Assembly: GCA_014801595.1 (NCBI GenBank)
Contig: JAAVDV010000021.1
Coordinates: forward strand, 1 to 12,178
Direction of reading: 5' to 3'
From: Bacteroides sp.
Lineage (GTDB): Bacteria; Bacteroidota; Bacteroidia; Bacteroidales; Muribaculaceae
DNA length: 12,178 nt
Below, in pieces: positions 6,525 to 12,178 of the stretch; positions within the stretch are counted from its first letter, which is position 1; the number at the start of each line of letters is the position of its first letter. A program made the position numbers and the translations under genes. A model generated the notes under the pieces. It was not told the origin of the DNA and searched no databases. It worked only from the letters and a program-made list of their open reading frames with translations.

Positions 6525-7111
6525 AAGGATTTATAAAGATATGGCGGCTGCTGTTGCTGACTGCCGTCATAATTATAGCGGGTTTCGTAGTGTGGATGAT
6601 ATGGGATGCCCGAAGGGGAGGGGAGAACTCGGAGAAAATAGATGTCGCTCCGGCGCGGATGGTCGATTTCCGTGAGGTGGCTGATTTATGCGGTATGGAA
6701 ATCTACAGGGAGGAGACGCTGCTCGACACGCTCCATGGGAAAGTGATCTTCGCCATATGGAAGTTGCAGGGGCGTATATTGTTCGATGTGGAGGGACTTC
6801 CCGCGCAGCTGAGAGTCGCGGAGGAGGAAGACGCCGACACTCTCCGCATACATCTTCCCCGCGAAAGGATCGAACTTCTGGAGGCTGCCTCCCCCGGAGC
6901 CTGGAGGGTGGTCGATACCCATAGCCTGACGTTGTTCGGAAGCGGGCGTCTGACCCCGGAAGAGGAGAATATGGTGAAACGGCGCGGGCTTGAGCGGGTG
7001 CGCAAATCGTTATACAGGGACGGCACCGTAGAGAGGGCGCGTCGCGAGGCCGCCGCCACAATCAGACGTATCGTTGAGCCGATCGCCGGTCGACACGTGG
7101 AGGTGAATTAG
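6521..7111 (+). CDS. Membrane-anchored DUF4230-like protein
   Basis: The protein has 196 aa. A single hydrophobic segment at about 8-27 (LLLLTAVIIIAGFVVWMIW) without a lipobox or clear cleavage site suggests an N-terminal anchor with the rest in the periplasm. The following domain (about 45-190) resembles its upstream neighbour in layout: a KVIFAIWKLQGRILFDVEGLP strand region, a TLRIHLPRERIEL strand, and a helical C-terminal part rich in Arg and Glu. It is therefore probably a diverged paralogue of the upstream gene. The two likely form one operon and perhaps a hetero-oligomer or a lipoprotein/anchor pair. No catalytic motif is visible, and no promoter or terminator separates the genes. Confidence 0.8.
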   Translation: MKGFIKIWRLLLLTAVIIIAGFVVWMIWDARRGGENSEKIDVAPARMVDFREVADLCGMEIYREETLLDTLHGKVIFAIWKLQGRILFDVEGLPAQLRVAEEEDADTLRIHLPRERIELLEAASPGAWRVVDTHSLTLFGSGRLTPEEENMVKRRGLERVRKSLYRDGTVERARREAAATIRRIVEPIAGRHVEVN

Positions 7112-7244
7112 CTTTTTATTGGATACCTTAGATTTTGTTAATAATCCATAGATTGCAGGTTGTCGTTATATAATTGAAAGGTGATCGAAGACATGTGGTC
7201 TGCGTGAGCTTTTCATATGAAACCTTTAAAAGACAATTTGTATT

Positions 7245-7547
7245 ATGGAAAAAGAAAAGAGATCCTACTATGTCAACATGGTAGAGGCCAAGGATGGAAA
7301 GATGGCCGAGGTGCTCAACTTCAATTTCGGCGGTCATCATGATATCGCCGCTATGGTGGAGCGTGCCAAATCGCTTGGCTTCGCCAAGGATAAACATGCC
7401 AAGGAGTTTGTGCTCGCCATGCGTTTCATGCATCATGTGATCAAGAAAAACTCCGACAACGCACTCTTCGCTGAATTCGCCCCGCAGTTCGAGGCATTCA
7501 AGAAGAGCGTCAAGGAGCAGCTGGGTTGCGGTTGCGACTGCAAGTAA
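7245..7547 (+). CDS. DUF3861 family small protein with a Cys-rich tail
   Basis: The protein has 100 aa. The core matches DUF3861, a short cytosolic family of unknown function: a beta hairpin (SYYVNMVEAKDGKMAEVLNFNF), then HHDIAAMVERAKSLGF, and the closing NALFAEFAPQFEAFKKSVKE. The family usually ends about there. This protein adds LGCGCDCK, placing cysteines at 95, 97 and 99, which could bind a metal or form disulfides. There is no signal peptide or membrane segment. The gene is alone: 133 bp separate it from the DUF4230 pair, with no convincing promoter seen there (the best candidate is TATAATTG at 7169-7176, lacking a spaced TTG), and a strong terminator follows. Confidence 0.82.
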   Translation: MEKEKRSYYVNMVEAKDGKMAEVLNFNFGGHHDIAAMVERAKSLGFAKDKHAKEFVLAMRFMHHVIKKNSDNALFAEFAPQFEAFKKSVKEQLGCGCDCK

Positions 7548-7621
7548 GCATCCTGTCGGATAGGATAATAGCCGCTCCAACAGAGGAAATTGCTGAAACC
7601 GGCATATTATAGAAAGAGTGT

Positions 7622-7664
7622 AATCGGGTCGGTGGCGTCAAATGCCATCGACCCGATTTTTTCT
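7622..7664 (+). terminator. Rho-independent terminator after the DUF3861 gene
   Basis: A 15-bp stem (AATCGGGTCGGTGGC at 7622-7636 with GCCATCGACCCGATT at 7644-7658) contains one wobble pair and a 7-nt loop. It is followed by a T-rich tract (TTTTCTTTT). This is the strongest intrinsic terminator in the window and isolates the efflux operon from upstream transcription. Confidence 0.9.
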
Positions 7665-7696
7665 TTTAAAAATTTGGGGTAGCAGGGGGGATTTTT

Positions 7697-7727
7697 CGCT
7701 ACATTTCAACAATTTTTAGTAATTTTG
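7697..7727 (+). promoter_or_regulatory. Probable promoter of the efflux operon
   Basis: TAATTTTG (7720-7727) matches the Bacteroidetes -7 box and is preceded by AATTTTTAG, as in the DUF1846 and helicase promoters. No clean TTG lies 20 bp upstream; the sequence at that spacing is TTTTTCG (7692-7698), so the promoter may be weak or need an activator. A perfect small palindrome, TTGCA-G-TGCAA (7725-7735), covers the end of the box and the expected start site and could be an operator. Transcription from here leaves a leader of about 190 nt. Confidence 0.6.
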
Positions 7728-7756
7728 CAGTGCAATTCACAAAGAGTTGCCCATAA

Positions 7757-7855
7757 ATGAACCGAACATCAGGAAAAAATGAAACGTTATCCCCGAGGGT
7801 GATAAACTGGGGATATCTTGAAAATTGGAAAAGCACCGCTCCGGTCAGGGCTTAA
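7757..7855 (+). CDS. Possible 32-codon leader peptide (uORF) of the efflux operon
   Basis: An ATG at 7757 opens a 32-codon frame ending at TAA (7853-7855), 72 nt before the TolC gene and wholly inside its leader. The peptide has two tryptophans (18 and 24), is fairly polar and ends STAPVRA. No family is recognised. A translated leader peptide is a known way to control antibiotic resistance genes by ribosome stalling, and the frame overlaps a hairpin (7788-7815). A frame of this size also arises easily by chance, and no ribosome-binding signal supports it. Confidence 0.25.
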   Translation: MNRTSGKNETLSPRVINWGYLENWKSTAPVRA

Positions 7856-7898
7856 TGTAAATCGGCCCGTCTCAGTGATTTATACTGAGATAATCACT
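7788..7898 (+). promoter_or_regulatory. Structured 5' leader of the efflux operon
   Basis: Several stems can form in the leader: TATCCCC (7788-7794) with GGGGATA (7809-7815); ACCG (7835-7838) with CGGT (7842-7845); and two mutually exclusive stems near the start codon, CTCAGT (7871-7876) with ACTGAG (7884-7889) or AGTGATT (7874-7880) with AATCACT (7892-7898). Alternative pairing 30 nt before the ATG could modulate translation. No known riboswitch class was recognised and no terminator-type T tract is present. Confidence 0.4.
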
Positions 7899-7927
7899 TT
7901 CATCAGCAAAATTACAGCAATTTCATT

Positions 7928-9241
7928 ATGAACAATCTACGATTGCTCACAGGACTGTTGTCAATACTCCTGTCGAGCGGTGGATTGTGTGCTTACGGAC
8001 AGTCGGTCATTACCCTTGAGGAGATATTCGAGACAGCCGAAACCAATAGCAGGCAGCTACGTCCGTCGTACACAGCCATTACTGAGGCTGAACATGAGGT
8101 AAGCGTCGCACGCTCCGGACGCTTGCCCGACATCTCCGCCACAATGTCATTAAGTTACATAGGGGATGGATTTACAACCAAACGTAACTTCAGCGATTAC
8201 GAGAAAGCCCCGATTCCCCATTTCGGCAACGCTTTGTCTGTCAACATCACGCAACCTCTCTATGCCGGTGGCGCGATCACGAGTTCCATCGAACTCGCCG
8301 AATTGAAATCCACGGCCAGTCGTTATGCCGCTGATTTCCGTCGCGATAATATCCGTTTTCAACTGACGGGATTTTATCTCGATATATATAAGTATGATAA
8401 CTTGCGGCGCGTCGTGGAAAGCAACATAGATGCAGCCGAAAGGGTGCTTCAAGAGATGAGGGCGAGATATGAGCAGGGGACGGCTCTGCAAAACGATATC
8501 ACGAGATATGAATTGCTTGTGTCGAATCTTGAATTGCAACTCGTAAAAATCAATAATACGATCAATATCCTCAATACGAATCTCGTCACGATCGCCGGAC
8601 TTCCTGAAGGCACGGTAATAATGCCGGACACGACTATCCTTGAAAAATCGCTTCCGAGGGAGACAGCGTCGTGGTGGCTTACCGAGGCGGAGGGAAACTC
8701 CCCCTCCTTGAGCCTCGCACGGTCAGGAGTGGATATGAGCCGGAAGGCTGAGTCTCTCGTGCGGTCGGAACGTCTGCCCAAGATAGGCCTTCAGGCCGCC
8801 TGGAGCCTTGACGGCCCTATACTTGTGGAGGTGCCGCCGATCAACCGTAACTTAAGTTACTGGTATGTGGGAATCGGCGTCAACTATAATCTCTCATCGC
8901 TCTACAAAACGAATAAATCCCTGGCCAAAAGCCGAATCGCCACGCAGTATGCCGTCGAGCAACTCGATGCAGCCAGAGAGGAACTGGCGCTCGCTGTCAA
9001 TGCCGACCATGTGAGGTATCTTGAAGCCTATGAGGAATTGAGAACCCAAAACAAAAGCGTCGAACTCGCTGAGCGAAACTATCGCACCACCTTGACGCGC
9101 TATTCGGCTGATATGGCCTTGATTACCGATATGCTCGATGCGGCCAATTCAAAACTCGAAGCAGAACAACAGCTCGTAAATGCCCGTATCAATATCATAT
9201 ATTATTACTACAAACTTCTGTTTACAACCGGATTGATATGA
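7928..9241 (+). CDS. TolC-family outer-membrane efflux channel
   Basis: The protein has 437 aa, normal for the family. A signal peptide covers about 1-25 (hydrophobic LLTGLLSILLSSGGLCA, then YGQS); the cysteine in GGLC is not a proper lipobox. Two outer-membrane efflux (OEP) repeats follow: the first begins ITLEEIFETAETNS and contains a beta segment around PDISATMSLSYIGDGF and LSVNITQPLYAGGAI; the second begins near ARSGVDMSRKAESLVRSERLPKIGLQAAW. Long helices form the periplasmic tunnel. It should trimerise as an outer-membrane beta-barrel and dock with the adaptor encoded next. The stop overlaps the start of that gene (ATGA), which indicates coupled translation. It is the first gene of the operon and lies behind a long structured leader. 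Confidence 0.93.
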   Translation: MNNLRLLTGLLSILLSSGGLCAYGQSVITLEEIFETAETNSRQLRPSYTAITEAEHEVSVARSGRLPDISATMSLSYIGDGFTTKRNFSDYEKAPIPHFGNALSVNITQPLYAGGAITSSIELAELKSTASRYAADFRRDNIRFQLTGFYLDIYKYDNLRRVVESNIDAAERVLQEMRARYEQGTALQNDITRYELLVSNLELQLVKINNTINILNTNLVTIAGLPEGTVIMPDTTILEKSLPRETASWWLTEAEGNSPSLSLARSGVDMSRKAESLVRSERLPKIGLQAAWSLDGPILVEVPPINRNLSYWYVGIGVNYNLSSLYKTNKSLAKSRIATQYAVEQLDAAREELALAVNADHVRYLEAYEELRTQNKSVELAERNYRTTLTRYSADMALITDMLDAANSKLEAEQQLVNARINIIYYYYKLLFTTGLI

Positions 9242-10272
9242 AACACCGTAGCAAAAAGATATTATCCTATATCATAACATTAGCAGTAATCGCCATAGCC
9301 GCCATATGGGTTGGCTCACGCTTCATTCACCTTGGCAATGTCGAGTTTACCGACAACGCGCAGGTCTGTCAGCAGATTGTGCCTGTCAACAGCCGCGTAC
9401 AGGGTTATATCAAAGAGATTCGCTTCAATGAATATGAGCCTGTGAAAAAGGGTGATACCCTCGTGATAATAGATGATGCTGACCTGCGTCTGAACGTGGC
9501 GCGTGCGCGGGCGGATTATCAGAACGCAATGGCCGGAAGGGATGTGGCGGATCGCTCCGTGACTTCGGCTTCGGCCAACGTGGCTGTCAGCGAGGCCTCG
9601 ATCGATGAGGCTAAGGTGCTTATGGAAATGGCTGCTACGGATCTTGCGCGTTATGAGAAACTCCTGGCTCAGGATGCAGTGACACGTCAGCAGTATGACG
9701 GCGTAAAAACCGATTATGAGGCTAAGAAAGCCCGCTATGAGATGTTGTCGCGCCAGCGTTCGGCATCCTCGACGGTGGTGGATATCAACCGTCAGCGCAT
9801 ATCACAATCCGAGGCCGGTATCGAGCTCGCGAAGGCATTGCTTGAAACGGCTGAATTGAATCTCAGCTATACCGTGATTACCGCCCCATGCGACGGTTAT
9901 ACCTCCCGCAAGGAGATACAGGTGGGCCAGCTCGTGCAACCCGGTCAGACCCTGCTTGATCTGGTTGATTCCGCGGATGTATGGGTCACCGCCAATTATA
10001 AGGAAACTCAGCTTCAGCATATCGCCGAAGGGAGCGAGGTGGAGATTAAGGTGGATGCTATTCCCGACGTGACATTCCGGGGCGTAGTCAAATCGATCTC
10101 CACCGCCACAGGAGCCGCTCTGTCGCTCCTGCCGCAGGATAATTCGGCGGGTAATTTCGTCAAGGTGCGTCAGCGTGTGCCGGTCAGAATCGAGTTCGGC
10201 GACGGTAATAATCCCGCAGATATGTCGAAGCTGCGTGCCGGTATGAATGTGGAATGTAGCGTGAAGTACTGA
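9238..10272 (+). CDS. emrA: EmrA/HlyD-family periplasmic adaptor (membrane fusion protein)
   Basis: The protein has 344 aa. One N-terminal transmembrane segment (about 9-28) anchors it in the inner membrane. TDNAQV and PVNSRVQGYIKEIRFNEYEPVKKGDTL (38-74) form the first half of the biotinyl-lipoyl domain. A coiled-coil hairpin spans about 85-205, rich in Ala, Glu and Arg. YTVITAPCDGYTSRKEIQVGQLVQPGQTLL completes the lipoyl domain, and a beta-barrel region closes the protein. The NSAGNFVKVRQRVPVRI segment is a hallmark of EmrA-type adaptors that work with DHA2 MFS pumps. It bridges the inner-membrane pump and the TolC channel. It overlaps the upstream gene by 4 nt and leaves 1 nt before the pump gene, which favours balanced synthesis of the complex. 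Confidence 0.92.
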   Translation: MKHRSKKILSYIITLAVIAIAAIWVGSRFIHLGNVEFTDNAQVCQQIVPVNSRVQGYIKEIRFNEYEPVKKGDTLVIIDDADLRLNVARARADYQNAMAGRDVADRSVTSASANVAVSEASIDEAKVLMEMAATDLARYEKLLAQDAVTRQQYDGVKTDYEAKKARYEMLSRQRSASSTVVDINRQRISQSEAGIELAKALLETAELNLSYTVITAPCDGYTSRKEIQVGQLVQPGQTLLDLVDSADVWVTANYKETQLQHIAEGSEVEIKVDAIPDVTFRGVVKSISTATGAALSLLPQDNSAGNFVKVRQRVPVRIEFGDGNNPADMSKLRAGMNVECSVKY

Positions 10273-10273
10273 C

Positions 10274-11860
10274 ATGGCGGATTGGCACGCACCACAGGGG
10301 CCGTTTGACATACCGGATGTCCCGGACTATGTGCCCCGACGGTTAAAACCGTATCTGTTTATATTCTTTGTCCTGATAGTGCAGTTTTCCGGCGGGCTTT
10401 ATCTGGCCGCCGCTTCAGATATGGTCGGCACGACAGCGCTCATGCAGGAGGACATTCTTATGGCGGGTTACGCCTCTCTGATAGGCCTGGCTATCAACTT
10501 CGCCGTGATGTTCAGGATAAAGTTCCGGTTCTCCACACGTTCCCAGCTGCTTGTATCGGCAATCGTGCTTATCGCGGCCAATATCATATGCGCCTATACG
10601 ACATCCGTGCCGTTGCTCGTCATCACCTGTTTTGTGGCGGGATGGTTCAGAATGCAGGCTACGTTCGCGTGTAATTCCACCATTCAGCTTTGGCTCACGC
10701 CGGTTCGCGATATGGCCATATTCTTCTGTTATGTGTATATAATCGTAGACAGCGTCATCCAGCTCAGCGGCATCGCCACGATATATACGGCATTTTTCTC
10801 CCAATGGGAGTATATGCACTGGATTATGATGGGACTGCTCATCTTGATGATGATAATGGTGATGATTCTTGTGAAGCCCGTAAGGGCTCCGATGTTCATC
10901 CCGTTGCTCGGCATCGATTGGATCGGCGCTATGCTTTGGGCCGGCTTTATGATGTGCTTCACGTTCATTTGCGTATATGGCAACTATTTCGACTGGTGGG
11001 ATGCGACGGAAATCCGGGGCGCCGCGCTGATCGGGGCCGCTTGTCTATTGTTGAATCTATGGAGGGCATCGTTTCTCCATCATCCATATATCAGCTTTCA
11101 GGCGATGAAAAACCGTAATGTCCTGCGGGCTACCGTGGTATATATCGTTTTCTTCACGCTGATTGCGACTGAACACGTCTTTGAGCATACCTACGCCGTG
11201 AATATACTCGGATTTGATGAAACCAACCTCATAGATCTCAACTGGTATGTCTTCGGGGGTATCGTCGTGGGATGCGCTTTCACCTATTTCACATTTGCGT
11301 TGCGAAAATGGAGATATAAGACCATGACCGCCATAGCCTTCGCTCTGGCAATTGTCTATCTGGCATATTTCTATTTCTTTATTGACTATGGCGTGGAGAA
11401 GGAGATGCTCTTCATTCCCCTTTTCTTCAGAGGGGCGGCGGCTGTCATTATCTCTATAGTTTACCTGACATCGATCGTGCAGAGCGGATTGCCTTTTCAG
11501 GTATTTCCGCAGGCTTTGACGATAAATGGTTTCACCGGCGCTGTCATGGGTGCTACCTTCGGGCCGGCAGTGATAGGGGAGTTGTTGAGGCATACGATGG
11601 CTAAAAACGCCACTCTTCTCGGGGCCGGCGTCTCCAACACCAATCCTGATATTATCTTCGCGCCGCTCGGTCAGTTGTACGGAATGGTGCAGACGCAGGC
11701 ATTGATTGTCTCTATGAAGGAGATATTTGGATTGCTGCTTGGCATCGCACTCTGTTCGCTGGCGGTGATAATGTTGAGTTACAGTTCTGTAAGACCATTC
11801 GCAATATTCCCGAAATGGAGCAGGATACGCCGCGTCATCCGCCATATGGTAAGAACCTGA
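10274..11860 (+). CDS. EmrB-like MFS multidrug efflux permease (DHA2-type)
   Basis: The protein has 528 aa with about 13-14 hydrophobic segments, fitting the 14-TM DHA2 group of proton-coupled drug exporters. A hydrophilic N-terminus (WHAPQGPFDIPDVPDYVP) precedes TM1. Position directly after an EmrA-type adaptor and a TolC channel supports a role as the inner-membrane pump of a tripartite exporter. The sequence is diverged: the loop between TM2 and TM3 reads FRIKFRFSTRSQ and lacks the conserved Gly and Asp of MFS motif A (GxLxDRxGRR). The C-terminus is basic (RIRRVIRHMVRT), consistent with a cytoplasmic tail. The substrate cannot be deduced; antibiotics, bile acids or fatty acids are reasonable guesses for this type. 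It ends the operon, 53 bp before a strong terminator. Confidence 0.87.
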   Translation: MADWHAPQGPFDIPDVPDYVPRRLKPYLFIFFVLIVQFSGGLYLAAASDMVGTTALMQEDILMAGYASLIGLAINFAVMFRIKFRFSTRSQLLVSAIVLIAANIICAYTTSVPLLVITCFVAGWFRMQATFACNSTIQLWLTPVRDMAIFFCYVYIIVDSVIQLSGIATIYTAFFSQWEYMHWIMMGLLILMMIMVMILVKPVRAPMFIPLLGIDWIGAMLWAGFMMCFTFICVYGNYFDWWDATEIRGAALIGAACLLLNLWRASFLHHPYISFQAMKNRNVLRATVVYIVFFTLIATEHVFEHTYAVNILGFDETNLIDLNWYVFGGIVVGCAFTYFTFALRKWRYKTMTAIAFALAIVYLAYFYFFIDYGVEKEMLFIPLFFRGAAAVIISIVYLTSIVQSGLPFQVFPQALTINGFTGAVMGATFGPAVIGELLRHTMAKNATLLGAGVSNTNPDIIFAPLGQLYGMVQTQALIVSMKEIFGLLLGIALCSLAVIMLSYSSVRPFAIFPKWSRIRRVIRHMVRT

Positions 11861-11913
11861 TGTTAAATAAGTTCTCAAACTTACTTAATTCCTTGTGATT
11901 CCTGTAAATATAG

Positions 11914-11953
11914 TAATCGGCCACTCATAAGTCTGTGAGTGGCCGATTATTTA
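11914..11953. terminator. Bidirectional terminator between convergent genes
   Basis: A perfect 14-bp stem (TAATCGGCCACTCA at 11914-11927 with TGAGTGGCCGATTA at 11936-11949) closes an 8-nt loop. T-rich bases follow on the + strand and an A/T-rich flank gives T residues on the - strand. It lies between the end of the pump gene and the end of the convergent partial gene, so it probably serves both. Confidence 0.88.
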
Positions 11954-11995
11954 TTGGATATCTCCCGGAACCCGGGAGTCAGGGACGATATGGGG

Positions 11996-12178
11996 TTATT
12001 TCCTTACTATCAGGTTGTTGTCTTCGGAAAGCTCGTAGATTGCGTCTTCCGGTGAGTCGGAGTAGATTGTGAGGAGTTCGTTATTTCCACCGGCTACGTT
12101 TTTAAAACGCATGGAGTAGCCGAATTCAGGCAGATAGGCCACTTCGGCGCTATATTCTCCCGCTTTACCTGCCACAGG
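11996..12178 (-). CDS. C-terminal part of an unrecognised protein
   Basis: Reading leftwards from the window edge, one frame stays open for 60 codons and ends in TAA at 11998-11996. The visible residues alternate hydrophobic and polar (EYSAEVAYLPEFGYSMRFK, then NELLTIYSDSPEDAIYELS) and look like beta strands closing with NNLIVRK. No family is recognised from this fragment. Codon use resembles the neighbouring genes and it ends just before a shared terminator, which supports a real gene. The start lies outside the window. Confidence 0.7.
   Translation of the reverse strand, partial: PVAGKAGEYSAEVAYLPEFGYSMRFKNVAGGNNELLTIYSDSPEDAIYELSEDNNLIVRK

Noticed and set aside
7129..7176. Promoter for the DUF3861 gene (TAGATTTTG or TATAATTG)
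   Set aside because: The first has a three-base gap instead of two, the second has a mismatch, and neither has a TTG at about 20 bp.
7884..7910. TPP riboswitch suggested by ACTGAGATAATCAC before the efflux operon
   Set aside because: Only the CTGAGA-like core matches. The GGGGTGC partner and the second conserved arm are missing, and the downstream genes are not thiamin genes.
11057..11878. Long open frame on the - strand across the MFS pump gene
   Set aside because: It is opposite a clear membrane transporter, has a low-complexity polar composition and no recognisable domain.

Overview
The window looks like chromosomal DNA of a Bacteroidales bacterium, possibly Muribaculaceae-like. This rests on Bacteroidetes-type promoters (TTG, about 20 bp, TAnnTTTG), the absence of clear Shine-Dalgarno sequences, families common in that order (DUF4230, DUF1846, a NrtR/AraR-type Nudix regulator), and moderate GC. 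The genus is inference. All complete genes lie on the + strand; one partial gene enters from the right end on the - strand. No RNA gene, CRISPR array, complete insertion sequence or phage module was seen.

Layout. 1-126: a 33-bp tandem repeat that probably continues beyond the left edge. 154-930: promoter and gene for a Nudix domain fused to a winged helix. 1114-1791: a small cytoplasmic von Willebrand A (vWA) protein with an intact MIDAS. 1848-1887: a hairpin terminator. 1895-3428: a strong promoter and a DUF1846 protein of unknown role. 3444-5675: a near-copy of that promoter and a PcrA/UvrD-type helicase with a C-terminal Tudor-like domain. 5707-5904: a palindromic MITE-like repeat flanked by TA whose right end supplies the first base of the next start codon. 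5904-7111: two overlapping DUF4230 genes, a lipoprotein then a membrane-anchored protein. 7245-7547: a DUF3861 protein with a Cys-rich tail, followed by a strong terminator. 7697-7927: a promoter and a leader of about 190 nt with hairpins and a possible 32-codon upstream ORF. 7928-11860: a compact tripartite efflux operon. 11914-11949: a bidirectional terminator shared with the convergent partial gene at 11996-12178.

The efflux operon is the clearest functional unit. A TolC-type outer-membrane channel, an EmrA-type periplasmic adaptor and a 14-TM EmrB-like MFS pump are translationally coupled (4-nt overlap, then a 1-nt gap) and should form one envelope-spanning drug or toxic-compound exporter. 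No regulator gene lies beside it, so control may lie in the long leader.

I found no convincing new defence or mobile system. The most interesting signals are non-coding: three promoters sharing an extended motif, two of them with a covarying palindromic spacer and almost no 5' UTR; the palindromic element merged into a start codon; the 33-bp repeat that keeps an 11-codon frame; and the structured efflux leader.
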